A stretch of 64,000 nucleotides of DNA from Paenibacillus sp. PvR098 (GTDB taxonomy: Bacteria > Bacillota > Bacilli > Paenibacillales > NBRC-103111), in the NCBI RefSeq assembly GCF_017833255.1, contig NZ_JAFIBU010000001.1, forward strand, positions 1,798,001 through 1,862,000, read 5' to 3'. Both the position numbers and the translations under genes were made by a program. The notes beneath the pieces were generated by a model. That model saw only the letters and a program-made list of their open reading frames with translations, searched no databases and was not told the DNA's origin. Below are positions 1 through 7,567 of the stretch, in pieces. Position 1 is the first letter of the stretch, and each line of letters begins with the position of its first letter.

Positions 1-132
1 GGGGAGTGCGCCCTCTATTGTACAAAACCGCTGGGGTCCTGACAGAAGCTGATGAATAATTAACCCGATCCAACGTTTGCTTATGATTTGCATACCTCTC
101 TCAAATCTGGGGCATAATGAAGATTGTTCCAT
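1..132 (-). CDS. HxlR-family winged-helix regulator, N-terminal part (cut by window edge)
   Basis: Reading leftwards from an ATG at 132, 44 codons stay open to the window edge. The peptide starts MEQSSLCPRFERGM and continues with KRWIGLIIHQLLSGPQRF, which matches the start of HxlR/MarR-type helix-turn-helix regulators (early Cys, then the KRW-x-LI-x-LL-x-GP-x-RF pattern). HxlR proteins often sense thiol-reactive or quinone stress through that N-terminal Cys (family knowledge). A good ribosome binding site (GAGGTGA) lies 6 nt upstream. It is divergent from the CDGSH protein gene, across an AT-rich spacer that probably holds both promoters. The C-terminal part lies outside the window. Confidence 0.8.
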   Translation of the reverse strand, partial: MEQSSLCPRFERGMQIISKRWIGLIIHQLLSGPQRFCTIEGALP

Positions 133-291
133 TTTAATCACCTCACCTATACTTTTATTATAACAAAAATTGTCCCAACAACAAGCTAACATAAATAAAT
201 TTATTTATATTAATTTATTTATTTATAATTTTATATTTAATTACGAAAAGTAAATAATATAATCTTCTTTGGATGCAAGGGAGGTGATAAC

Positions 292-492
292 ATGTCCGAT
301 GTAAAGATAACGGTTTCAGACAATGGACCTTTGGTCGTGAATGGCGAAATTCAGCTTCTTGATGGCGAAGGCAATCCATTTGAAACTAAACAAGCGACTT
401 ACTTGTGCCGCTGTGGTTTGTCCGCCAATAAGCCATTCTGTAACGGGGCGCACCAAGGAAAATTTGAAAGTAAGGTGAGAGCTTCTTCATAA
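292..492 (+). CDS. CDGSH-type iron-sulfur protein
   Basis: A 66-residue protein with one CDGSH-type zinc-finger-like motif, C-R-C-G-x5-KPFCNGAH, at residues 39-54. The three Cys and the His are the expected ligands of a 2Fe-2S cluster. The usual Asp of CDGSH is Asn here (CNGAH), a substitution in the loop and not in a ligand. Small stand-alone members occur in many Bacillales and are thought to take part in redox or iron-sulfur handling; the substrate is unknown. A perfect GGAGGTGAT ribosome binding site precedes the ATG. It is a single-gene unit followed by a hairpin terminator at 503-524. Confidence 0.88.
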   Translation: MSDVKITVSDNGPLVVNGEIQLLDGEGNPFETKQATYLCRCGLSANKPFCNGAHQGKFESKVRASS

Positions 493-502
493 GCCGGACA
501 AA

Positions 503-524
503 GGCAGACCCGCAAGAGTCTGCC
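503..524. terminator. Hairpin between convergent genes
   Basis: The arms GGCAGAC and GTCTGCC are separated by 8 nt. The hairpin lies between the CDGSH gene (+) and the MATE gene (-), so it can serve both, although the T-tracts are short. Confidence 0.6.
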
Positions 525-533
525 TCTTGAGGT

Positions 534-1940
534 TTATGTTACCCTCACTGCCGGTTGAGCCGGTGCTTCTTTATGGACTTCAGCCATAAACCTTTTTGAC
601 CTCCAGCGGTACAGAACAAGCCCCCCGCGCAATAATTCATCGAGAATCATCGCAATATAGATACCGAGCAAGCCCCAACCCAGCCGTATCCCCAGATAAT
701 AAGAGAGTCCTACGGAAACGCCCCACATCGAAATAAATCCAATGATCATGATAAACCGGGTTTCTCCAACAGCAGTCAACGCGCTTCCGATAGCCATATT
801 GAGCATCTTGGCCGGCTGAAGTAGCAGATTAACCGCCAGTAGGGATACGCCCAGAGCTGCAATTTCCGGATCGGTTGTGAACAATCGGATCGCTTCATTT
901 CCAAACCCATAGATCAGAAGAGCATTCGCTTGGACCAGCGCAAGTCCGATCCACAAAACCTGATAAGCACCTCGATAAGACTTCTGATGCTCACCGGAAC
1001 CGTATAAATGGGCGATGCGAATTTGCCCCGCCATAGCGATGGAGTAGCCGATCAAAAAACATAAAGATTCCATCGTATTCATGTAAGTCCGGGCACTCAG
1101 CTCCTTGGCTCCAATCATAGCAATAAAAGCAAAGATAACCAGCTGCGTAATGCACCAAGAAGACATATTCACGCCTAGGGGCCAGCTCAATTTCATGGTT
1201 TCCTTGAACAATCGCTTATCAAATAAACGTAAATCCTTCCATTCAATCCGCTGTCGAAACGCCTTGCGATAAATGACCAGCATCGTCACAGCACCGAGCA
1301 AGCGGCTAATTGTCGTGGACCAGGCGACCCCTTCTATCCCCATTGGAGGAAAGCCAAAGGCACCGAAGATGACGACGTAGTTGAGCACAATGTGAACCAC
1401 ATTCATTCCCATCGCTATGTACATAGGGCTTCGCGTGTTTCCGGTGTTACGGATGATGGTACCCAGCGCAGCCATCGCCGCCATAAACACCATCCCCCCG
1501 CCGACAACGGAAATATAGATTTCACCAAGCGGCTGCAATGCTTCAGGCAGTTGCAGCATGCGGGCGATCAGCCCCGCTCCAAAGTAGAGGATAACACTAA
1601 GAAACACACCGATCCCCAAGCAAACATTCGCGCCGATGATGCCAATGGTTCGCGCTTCCTCTTCTTTATTCGCTCCAAGCTTTTGTGCAACAAGTATACC
1701 TGCTCCGCTGGCCACCGCCATAAACAAGATATTAACAGCTGCAAACAATTGATTGGAAATGCCCACCACCGCTACAGCATCATCAGATATGTGGCTCACC
1801 ATCAATGTATCTGCGGTTCCGAGCAGAAACTGCAGGAACATTTCGATAAAAATAGGCCACGCGAGCAGCCAAAGCGACATTTTCTTTTCCTTTTGCACCA
1901 ACATTTTCCCCCTGATCTCTTGTTGCATGAAGACTCTCAT
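534..1940 (-). CDS. MATE-family multidrug efflux transporter
   Basis: A 468-residue polytopic membrane protein of MATE type, expected to export cationic drugs or metabolites using Na+ or H+ gradients. The opening LAWPIFIEMFLQFLLGTADTLMV is the typical first helix, followed by about twelve hydrophobic segments in two similar halves (the second begins near LSWPLGVNM). Length is normal for the family (about 450). The start is uncertain: ATGs at 1940, 1928 and 1904 all have G-rich sequence just upstream, and AGGGGG before 1904 is the closest to a ribosome binding site but sits very near the codon. It is divergent from the AraC regulator at 2050, a plausible but unproven regulator. Confidence 0.9.
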   Translation of the reverse strand: MRVFMQQEIRGKMLVQKEKKMSLWLLAWPIFIEMFLQFLLGTADTLMVSHISDDAVAVVGISNQLFAAVNILFMAVASGAGILVAQKLGANKEEEARTIGIIGANVCLGIGVFLSVILYFGAGLIARMLQLPEALQPLGEIYISVVGGGMVFMAAMAALGTIIRNTGNTRSPMYIAMGMNVVHIVLNYVVIFGAFGFPPMGIEGVAWSTTISRLLGAVTMLVIYRKAFRQRIEWKDLRLFDKRLFKETMKLSWPLGVNMSSWCITQLVIFAFIAMIGAKELSARTYMNTMESLCFLIGYSIAMAGQIRIAHLYGSGEHQKSYRGAYQVLWIGLALVQANALLIYGFGNEAIRLFTTDPEIAALGVSLLAVNLLLQPAKMLNMAIGSALTAVGETRFIMIIGFISMWGVSVGLSYYLGIRLGWGLLGIYIAMILDELLRGGLVLYRWRSKRFMAEVHKEAPAQPAVRVT

Positions 1941-2049
1941 CTTCCACCAAGTTGGCTAACTCACATTATAAACGTTATACTGAAATCGATGTGTCAGTTT
2001 CTGAACCAAAACTTTCATTATTCCAACTTCATGAGATCGGAGGAGGCGG

Positions 2050-2919
2050 ATGTCCATACTTCAATTTACGGCCCCGCCATTGCCGTACTATATTGTCAGT
2101 GATTACACTTTATTTCAGCCCGGACAAAAGCATTTGAATCGGCGGAACATCGGAGTTTTTGATTTGCTGGTAGTCACAAGCGGTTGTATTTATATAGGGG
2201 AGGAAGACCAGCGCTACGAAATTTCGGCAGGTCATGCGCTCATTCTCCGTCCTGACCGATATCATTACCCGACGGAAGCGTGCCGTGCGGAAACAAGGTA
2301 TTACTGGCTCCATTTCAATACGACCGGTAGTTGGGGAAGCACCGAGAGTGCGGATGCAGCACCGCAAGGGGAAGCTACGAATTTCAGCACTTATACAATG
2401 CAAACCTTTACAATGGCGATCCCTCAATTTGTTAAGCTGCTGCAGCCGACATCCGTATACGACATGCTTCAACAGCTAACCGAGCTGGAGCGCAAATCTC
2501 ATAACAACTGGGCGCGTTGGAAGCATCAGCTAATGTTTCAAAACATCCTCGAGCAGTTGAATGCCTCTTTTGATTTACGTGCGGTGATGCCCGGGACGAA
2601 TGTTGCGGACCGAGCCGCCTCTTACCTGCGCATGCATTATAAAGAGGATATTACAGCGCAAACTCTCGGGGAGGCGATGAACTTTCACCCTGTTTATATT
2701 GCGCGCTGTATGCAGAAGGAGTTCGGCTGCTCTCCATTCGAATATCTCATGAGGTACCGATTGGAGCAAGCCAAGCTGCTTCTCCTCCAAACCGATCTGC
2801 AAATCGCCCGGATCGCTGAGGATGTCGGTTTTCACCAGCCTTCCTACTTCAGCTCCAGCTTTACTAAATACGAAGGCCTCTCGCCCCGAGAATACCGTAG
2901 AGGATTTCGGAATATCTAA
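2050..2919 (+). CDS. AraC-family transcriptional regulator with cupin-type sensor domain
   Basis: A 289-residue protein. Residues about 1-150 form a cupin-like sensing region (GCIYIGEEDQRYEISAGHALILRP). Residues about 185-285 carry the double helix-turn-helix of AraC proteins, ending in the classical signature IAEDVGFHQPSYFSSSFTKYEGLSPREYR. Such proteins activate nearby genes in response to a small ligand, often a sugar or stress signal; the ligand cannot be read from the sequence. A strong GGAGGAGG ribosome binding site sets the ATG at 2050. It is transcribed away from the MATE gene across about 110 bp. Confidence 0.9.
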   Translation: MSILQFTAPPLPYYIVSDYTLFQPGQKHLNRRNIGVFDLLVVTSGCIYIGEEDQRYEISAGHALILRPDRYHYPTEACRAETRYYWLHFNTTGSWGSTESADAAPQGEATNFSTYTMQTFTMAIPQFVKLLQPTSVYDMLQQLTELERKSHNNWARWKHQLMFQNILEQLNASFDLRAVMPGTNVADRAASYLRMHYKEDITAQTLGEAMNFHPVYIARCMQKEFGCSPFEYLMRYRLEQAKLLLLQTDLQIARIAEDVGFHQPSYFSSSFTKYEGLSPREYRRGFRNI

Positions 2920-2936
2920 ATGGCATCATCTATCGT

Positions 2937-2976
2937 CAAAAAAGATCGGACTGCAGCAGCAGCCCGATCTTTTTGA
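2937..2976. terminator. Bidirectional intrinsic terminator
   Basis: AAAAAGATCGG pairs with CCGATCTTTTT around a GC-rich loop. A-tract and T-tract flank both sides, so it can end both the AraC gene (+) and the oxidoreductase gene (-). Confidence 0.85.
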
Positions 2977-3001
2977 CCTATTGGGGATAAGATTTACTTC
3001 T

Positions 3002-3985
3002 TTACAGTTTAACTACGATTTTTCCTCGTACATGTCTTTGAGATAATCGGATAAGCGCTTCTGGAACTTGTTCCAAGGATATGACCTCATTCACCATCGG
3101 ATCCACTTTCTTATCCAGCATCAGCTTCATGAATTCTTCTGCCATCCGAGCAAGGTCTCTCTCTGCCCTGTCGTCTCCTGACACATGAGCTCCGCCTAAC
3201 ATCAATTTGTGAACCGTGAACGTTTTGTGCGAAGGCTGAAAATCGGCAACCGTCTCAGGCGCTCCTGCGATACACGCCAATTGACCTCCAAACGCCAGCA
3301 TAGACAAATCGGCCTGTGCAGTCACCCGGTTAATGGAATTCAGAATAAGGTCGACCCCTAAACCATCAGTAACTTCCATGACTCGATCATGCACGTTCTC
3401 GTTGTTGTAGTCGATCACAACATGGGCGCCTAAGGTCTTGACATAATCCAAGCTGCCGGGTGATGCCGTCGTCATGATGTTGGAAGCGCCGAATGCTTTG
3501 GCCAGTTGGATCGCATAGCCGCCGACACCCCCGGCACCGGCGTGAATCAGGATAGAATGGCCCTTTTGCATATGCATTTTTCTATGTAGAGCTTGATAAG
3601 CCGTTAGCCCCGCACACGGGAAAGCTGCCGCTTCCACAAACGATATCCCATCCGGTACAGCGGCAACCGTATGTGCTGTTGTTACGCTATACTCTGCATA
3701 CCCACCTGGCTTAGAGAAGTTCCCGTGATATACAATCCGATCTCCGACAGACCAGTTCGTGACTCCTTCTCCAATTTCATCTATTGTCCCAGCTACATCC
3801 ACGCCGAGCACAAATGGATACACCCAATCCGGATGGCCGTTTAAAGAGACCTTATAGTCAATTGGATTCAAGCTTGCCGCCCCTACACGCACCCGAATTT
3901 CACCCGTTCCGGGCTTGGGCAGAGGTAATTCCGTTATTGTCAGAGTATCCGGTTTCCCCGGTTCGTTTAATACTAATGCTTTCAT
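3002..3985 (-). CDS. Zinc-independent MDR oxidoreductase (quinone reductase-like alcohol dehydrogenase)
   Basis: A 327-residue medium-chain dehydrogenase/reductase. The N-terminal GroES-like fold (to about 120) lacks the Cys/His zinc ligands. The Rossmann domain carries the NADPH-binding AGAGGVGGYAIQLAKAFGA at about 148. This places it with NADPH:quinone reductase-like enzymes that reduce quinones or alpha,beta-unsaturated carbonyls; the substrate is unknown. GGAGAATGCT upstream of the ATG supports the start. It is a single-gene unit between the AraC terminator and the haemoglobin gene. Confidence 0.88.
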   Translation of the reverse strand: MKALVLNEPGKPDTLTITELPLPKPGTGEIRVRVGAASLNPIDYKVSLNGHPDWVYPFVLGVDVAGTIDEIGEGVTNWSVGDRIVYHGNFSKPGGYAEYSVTTAHTVAAVPDGISFVEAAAFPCAGLTAYQALHRKMHMQKGHSILIHAGAGGVGGYAIQLAKAFGASNIMTTASPGSLDYVKTLGAHVVIDYNNENVHDRVMEVTDGLGVDLILNSINRVTAQADLSMLAFGGQLACIAGAPETVADFQPSHKTFTVHKLMLGGAHVSGDDRAERDLARMAEEFMKLMLDKKVDPMVNEVISLEQVPEALIRLSQRHVRGKIVVKL

Positions 3986-4083
3986 AGCATTCTCCTTTTG
4001 AAAATTTTCTTCATCCTACCAGAATTCACTCAATTAAAAAAACGGTAGATTAGCAGAAGAGTAGACTTGAAGTGAAGTCTTGC

Positions 4084-4449
4084 TTATTTGTAAAGGATGT
4101 CATCCTTCAAGGTGGCCACTTGACTTAATACTTGATCAATATCTTGTTCACTAACGTTAAAGTGGGCAAGCGCATCATGAAGATGTTTTGCAATCGCGTT
4201 GAAATGAACAGGCTGCAGGTTTAATCCTTCATGAGCTTTGGCCATCGAATGCCCTGAATATGAGTTGGGTCCGCCCAATGCATAGCTGATGAATTTCGTT
4301 TGATGCCTACGCTGCTTTTCCATATCGGTATTTATAAAATATTGATTTACCGTATCATCCGCTAAAATAAGCTTGTAAAAATAATCGACCACTTTGGTGA
4401 TGGCTTCCTCTCCTCCCAATTTGTTATATAAGTTTGATTCCGTCGACAT
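4084..4449 (-). CDS. Truncated haemoglobin, group I type
   Basis: A 121-residue protein with the 2-on-2 globin pattern: LYNKLGGEEAITKVVDYFY at the start, then HQTKFISYALGGPNSYSG and a proximal histidine in the segment MAKAHEGLNLQPVHFNAI. Length matches group I (about 115-125). Members bind O2 or NO and are linked to NO detoxification or oxygen chemistry in Firmicutes. An AGGTGC-type ribosome binding site lies before the ATG. It is a stand-alone gene. Confidence 0.88.
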   Translation of the reverse strand: MSTESNLYNKLGGEEAITKVVDYFYKLILADDTVNQYFINTDMEKQRRHQTKFISYALGGPNSYSGHSMAKAHEGLNLQPVHFNAIAKHLHDALAHFNVSEQDIDQVLSQVATLKDDILYK

Positions 4450-4588
4450 TTTGCAGCACCTCTTTTTTTTATTGGACTACTATGGATATTATTTCTAGCC
4501 CTATCCACCTTATTCAAACACAACACTTGAAACAATAGAAGGATTATTTTTTGAGATTCATTTAAAGGGGAATTGGGAGAGGATTACT

Positions 4589-4708
4589 ATGGAAGCTGTG
4601 AGAGCCATCAAATCAATCGCGAAAGCCTTTGGTTTTGCAATTATCTCCATTGGCGCGTTACCATTTTTATTCATTAAAAGTCCTAATTTTCAGGGGCAAG
4701 CATCATGA
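4589..4708 (+). CDS. Small single-pass membrane peptide, 39 aa
   Basis: A short reading frame (39 codons, stop TGA at 4706) behind a good GGGAGAGG ribosome binding site 5 nt from the ATG. The peptide has a basic N-terminus (VRAIKSIAKAF), one hydrophobic stretch of about 17 residues (FAIISIGALPFLFI) and a short polar tail. I recognise no family. It sits 54 nt upstream of the coat-like peptide gene on the same strand, so the two may be co-transcribed. Size and context are compatible with a small sporulation membrane peptide; this is inference only. Confidence 0.5.
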   Translation: MEAVRAIKSIAKAFGFAIISIGALPFLFIKSPNFQGQAS

Positions 4709-4762
4709 TTCATCTGCGGTGCATAACTTGTTATCATCTTATAGTTATGAGGAGAGGATTAG

Positions 4763-4954
4763 ATGGCTTTTATGCCTTACGCATACCCTTATGGTCCCTA
4801 TCCGTTAACCACTTATTCGGTTCCTTATCCATCCTACTACCCCGGCGCTATGGGTGTACATCCATACGGCGGTTACTATGGCGGTTATCATCCAGGCTGG
4901 CCCGGCGTTCACGGGATACACGGCACCCATGGGGTCCATGGTGCTCATCGATGA
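4763..4954 (+). CDS. Tyr/Pro/Gly/His-rich small protein, spore-coat-like
   Basis: A 63-residue protein of very low complexity. The first half is Tyr/Pro-rich (MPYAYPYGPYP, PYPSYYPG). The middle has GGYYGGYHPG. The tail is a three-residue repeat of the type H-G-x (VHGIHGTHGVHGAH). This composition is typical of small Bacillales spore-coat or exosporium proteins and of His-rich metal-binding tails. A strong GAGGAGAGG ribosome binding site 5 nt before the ATG argues that it is translated. It is followed by a terminator at 4976. The coat role is inferred from composition only. Confidence 0.65.
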   Translation: MAFMPYAYPYGPYPLTTYSVPYPSYYPGAMGVHPYGGYYGGYHPGWPGVHGIHGTHGVHGAHR

Positions 4955-4975
4955 AACCATAATCCATAAAAACCA

Positions 4976-5016
4976 AAAACGCCCCCCGACGGAAAGATCC
5001 ATCTGGGTGGCGTTTT
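4976..5016. terminator. Bidirectional intrinsic terminator
   Basis: AAAACGCC pairs with GGCGTTTT, extended by C/G-rich inner pairs. A- and T-tracts flank both sides. It lies between the coat-like gene (+) and the Nudix gene (-). Confidence 0.82.
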
Positions 5017-5029
5017 GTTTAGTCTCAAA

Positions 5030-5587
5030 TTAAACCCGGAATAAGACATTGCCAGCGAGAGGAACGATCGGCTGCTCATCCGCTACCAACCCTACCGTTT
5101 TGGCCCGTACGGCTACGTCGACGAGCCAACGTGTAAACGGCGCGACATTCATCGTCTCCATCTCCTGCAGTGTGTAGAAACCGGCAGCATCTACTTCCAC
5201 ACCATCCGGTGTCGGTTCACCTCCCACATATTCCATGGTGAAGGCGATATAGACGTTATGTATATTTCTCGGTTGATCCCGGACGGCTACCACGCTTTTC
5301 ACTACAGCCTCGACGCCCGATTCCTCCAGTACTTCCCTTCGGATCGTTTCATGGATCATTTCAAACTGTTCAATATATCCACCCGGGTTGGTCCAATATC
5401 CTTTCCCCGGATCCTGGGCTCTGCGAACGAGCAGCACCTTGCCGTCTTTTACCACGAGCGCCCCGACGCCAATACTGTAATTTCCCCAATGAACGAAGCT
5501 GCACTCGGGGCAAGCCCTTCTCGAAATACCTTCAATCTCCCTTATTTCCAATGCGCATCCGCATGACATGCAATATTTTGCTTCCAA
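5030..5587 (-). CDS. Nudix hydrolase with N-terminal zinc ribbon (NudC/ADP-ribose pyrophosphatase-like)
   Basis: A 185-residue protein. Residues 6-30 form a zinc ribbon (C-x2-C ... C-x2-C: CMSCG and CPECS). The Nudix box G-x5-E-x7-REVLEESGV follows at about 69-91, with all catalytic Glu present. Enzymes of this layout cleave nucleoside diphosphates linked to another moiety (NADH, ADP-ribose, capped nucleotides); the exact substrate is open. The start codon is TTG at 5587, chosen because GAGGTG lies about 8 nt upstream and the zinc ribbon starts right after it. Confidence 0.87.
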   Translation of the reverse strand: MEAKYCMSCGCALEIREIEGISRRACPECSFVHWGNYSIGVGALVVKDGKVLLVRRAQDPGKGYWTNPGGYIEQFEMIHETIRREVLEESGVEAVVKSVVAVRDQPRNIHNVYIAFTMEYVGGEPTPDGVEVDAAGFYTLQEMETMNVAPFTRWLVDVAVRAKTVGLVADEQPIVPLAGNVLFRV

Positions 5588-5805
5588 GACAACACACCTC
5601 TTTTTTACGTTAAATGAGTGCTACACTCTGCTGGCTCAGCCTATTATACTCTATAACAAATAAAATGAATATCCGATGTTTCATCCGGAGCAAATAACGA
5701 CAAAACCTCTTATTTTACATCGTATCATTTTTGATTTTTATCATGTATAATACTTTTTCGGAACACCATATATTTCCAAAATGAAAGGGTGAAGATGTTT
5801 ATTTT

Positions 5806-6297
5806 ATGCCCAACCTCACATTAGAAAAACTGTATTTTATTGAGAGACAATGCTTGAATCCCCAGGATGCCATTATCATTCGCTTGCTCATGGAAGGGGT
5901 AGAAATTCATGAGATGGTTTATTTGAAAAAAAATTCATTAGATGTATCAATCAGGATCCTGACCGTTAAAGATAGTTTGGGACAAAAACGATTTTTAAAG
6001 GTCAGCGAACGGTGCGCTGAACTATATCAACATGCCGTGAAGCAGACCCATTATTGCTTTTACAACGATTACGACCCCATCCATCGAAAATTTGTCACAT
6101 TAAAAGATAGCCCCTATCTTATCAGAGTCTGTCTACAGGATTACATAGCCAATGAGAGCATGATTATTGAAATAGACTCTGTTATATTACGGACTATTTA
6201 CACTAGGCTTCGTTCTTTGGCTACATTCTTTTCCCTTCCTCAGATTTCATATTTGACTACAGTAAGGCTTGACCAGGAACAAAAAGCTTTCGCTTAA
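5806..6297 (+). CDS. Unknown protein; possible catalytically dead tyrosine-recombinase-like fragment
   Basis: A 163-residue protein behind AAGGGTGAAG. I do not firmly recognise it. The segment NPQDAIIIRLLMEGVEIHEMVYLKK and the following LTVKDSLGQKRFLKVSERCAEL resemble the start of the catalytic domain of phage-type tyrosine recombinases (helix pair, then a beta hairpin). The Arg-His-x-x-Arg and Tyr part is absent, and the protein ends where that domain would continue. It could be a decayed integrase from an older insertion or a domesticated relative. It ends with a clean terminator at 6313. Confidence 0.6.
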   Translation: MPNLTLEKLYFIERQCLNPQDAIIIRLLMEGVEIHEMVYLKKNSLDVSIRILTVKDSLGQKRFLKVSERCAELYQHAVKQTHYCFYNDYDPIHRKFVTLKDSPYLIRVCLQDYIANESMIIEIDSVILRTIYTRLRSLATFFSLPQISYLTTVRLDQEQKAFA

Positions 6298-6312
6298 TGA
6301 GATCATAAAGAA

Positions 6313-6356
6313 AAGAACGCCACGGGCGAAAGGAGCCTCCGCTGAGTGGCGTTCTT
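6313..6356 (+). terminator. Intrinsic terminator after the 5806 gene
   Basis: Perfect 11-bp arms AAGAACGCCAC and GTGGCGTTCTT around a GC-rich loop, 15 nt after the stop codon. Confidence 0.82.
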
Positions 6357-6608
6357 ATTAGCACATTATGCGATTGGTTTTCGTTCCATTCGGTTCATAC
6401 ATATCAAACGACAGCACGTTAGGGGATTGCACTTTATTTTTTACTAAACAAATTTCACCTTACCAATCTTAGCAGATATAAATAAGCCTACGCCTAGGGG
6501 GGGTGTGAGAATCCAATAGATAGATTTTTTTCATCAGAACACTTCCTTCCCCCAACGTCGTTGAGTCCCGTTATATCCAGTAAACCCTAGATAGCCTGAT
6601 AATACGAA

Positions 6609-6632
6609 AAACACGCCTGGTCCGGCGTGTTT
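6609..6632 (-). terminator. Hairpin downstream of the tRNA-Ala remnant
   Basis: Perfect 9-bp arms AAACACGCC and GGCGTGTTT with a 6-nt loop. On the minus strand a T-rich run follows. It sits where a terminator for the tRNA-like sequence would be expected. Confidence 0.75.
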
Positions 6633-6645
6633 CGTAATTCTGTTA

Positions 6646-6731
6646 TGGTAGAGCCTAGGGGCTCGAACGAACCCCTCACCGGATCGCTGCCAGTGATGCG
6701 CTCTACCACAGTGGTTTAGTTTTACTGCCCC
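6646..6731 (-). pseudogene. Decayed tRNA-Ala copy
   Basis: Read on the minus strand, this starts GGGGCAGTA, keeps the anticodon arm with CTGGCAGCGAT (anticodon GGC) and keeps an AGGGG/CCCCT T-stem plus an AGGCTC acceptor end. It is clearly related to the intact tRNA-Ala at 20693-20765. The D-arm side is altered, the T-loop has about three extra bases and the acceptor stem no longer pairs. It is therefore not a working tRNA. It ends in an encoded CCA, unlike the intact gene. Confidence 0.65.
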
Positions 6732-6750
6732 AATACAGTTCAACCGCCAA

Positions 6751-7100
6751 ATGTGCTGCGCAGATACAACCGATGAAACCATCTCTTTGTTGGAGCGCTT
6801 TATACCGGGCCTGCTGGATGACGTTTTTCCAAAAGAGATCAAACATATGCGGTATTTACCTATTGAGGAAGCAGATACATATTACCAATTACTTGCGAGT
6901 GTTTCTCCGCGTGAAGCGCTTATTCTTATTATGAAATGGTCGGTATTATCATTACAGACATGATCATTCATCATACTGCGGGTCTTCGCTTTGTCATCGT
7001 GACAACCTATGAACAGACGAACGAGCTGCTTCGGAATGCTGAGCGGCTACAACATAAGTCGTGCTACATACTTTCGCTCTCGAAAAGAGGCCATTCTTAA
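6751..7100 (+). pseudogene. Unrecognised gene remnant in two overlapping frames
   Basis: Frame one (6751-6963) gives 70 residues (LLERFIPGLLDDVFPKEI, then LPIEEADTYYQLLASVSPRE). It stops in a TGA that overlaps an ATG (ATGA at 6960) opening a second frame of 46 residues to 7100 (HHTAGLRFVIVTTYEQTNELL). Either a frameshift split one gene or two tiny frames are coupled. No family was recognised and the 5' end abuts the tRNA remnant. Most likely this is debris of an integrated element. Confidence 0.3.
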
Positions 7101-7342
7101 CCTCAAAAACATACTTATCAGGAGTTATCATTGAACAATTTTAATTATCTCAGTACTTATTTATACGATACCTAAGGGGATATCTTGAGCTGACCGAGAC
7201 TTTGATCAGATGCTTACGAAGCTTACTCGGGGTGAGGACTACTTTTAGCGGTAGATTCAGACGTTGCCCTCCTCCGCATTCGCTCCATCCGCGCGAACTG
7301 AACTCCGGGTTCGCCCCCTCTGGGCATTCCATCACGCAAAAA

Positions 7343-7362
7343 AACCACGTCTTGACGTGGTT
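7343..7362 (-). terminator. Probable original terminator of the tRNA-Ala gene
   Basis: Perfect 8-bp arms AACCACGT and ACGTGGTT with a 4-nt loop and an A-tract on the + strand (T-tract on the minus strand), 16 bp beyond the tRNA-derived repeat. Integration at the tRNA 3' end would push the original downstream terminator here. Confidence 0.65.
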
Positions 7363-7378
7363 ATGTTCTTATGTGTGG

Positions 7379-7420
7379 TGGAGCCTAGGGGGATCGAACC
7401 CCTGACCTCATCGCTGCCAG
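7379..7420 (+). repeat. Left attachment-site repeat (orphan 3' half of tRNA-Ala)
   Basis: 42 bases identical to 20693-20734, starting TGGAGCCTAGG and ending CGCTGCCAG. Both flanking bases differ, so the identity ends sharply. Confidence 0.9.
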
Positions 7421-7433
7421 GGTTCATCAACCC

Positions 7434-7567
7434 GTTATCGCTGGTTATCTGAAAGTCTCGGAAGGCTTGTCCCGCAATGTTTTTTGGCGCTTTTTATTAT
7501 TTTTGGTTATCGCAAAATCTAGGGCATTATCGGTATTTTGTTACCGGATTGTTACCGCGTTGTTACC
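7434..7567 (+). promoter_or_regulatory. Left-end motifs, candidate integrase arm sites
   Basis: GTTATCGCTGGTTAT (7434-7448) and GTTACCGGATTGTTACCG (7540-7557), followed by a further GTTACC. Near-identical motifs in the same orientation occur at the other end (20515-20529 and 20564-20581). Matching short repeats inside both ends are what arm-type binding sites of tyrosine integrases look like. Confidence 0.4.

Larger units (their letters stand above)
6298..6750. other. Gene-poor stretch with terminators and tRNA remnant
   Basis: No convincing reading frame lies in these roughly 450 bases. The stretch holds the terminator of the upstream gene, a second hairpin at 6609-6632 and the broken tRNA-Ala copy at 6646-6731. 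Confidence 0.6.
7101..7551. other. Gene-poor stretch holding the left island boundary
   Basis: There is no supported gene. Contents: about 230 bp of unassigned sequence, a hairpin at 7343-7362, the 42-bp attachment repeat at 7379-7420 and integrase-arm-like motifs from 7434. Confidence 0.6.

Noticed and set aside
7150-7335. 61-codon minus-strand frame left of the island
   Set aside because: No ribosome binding site, odd composition, and it lies in a decayed tRNA-adjacent region. I could not support it as a gene.
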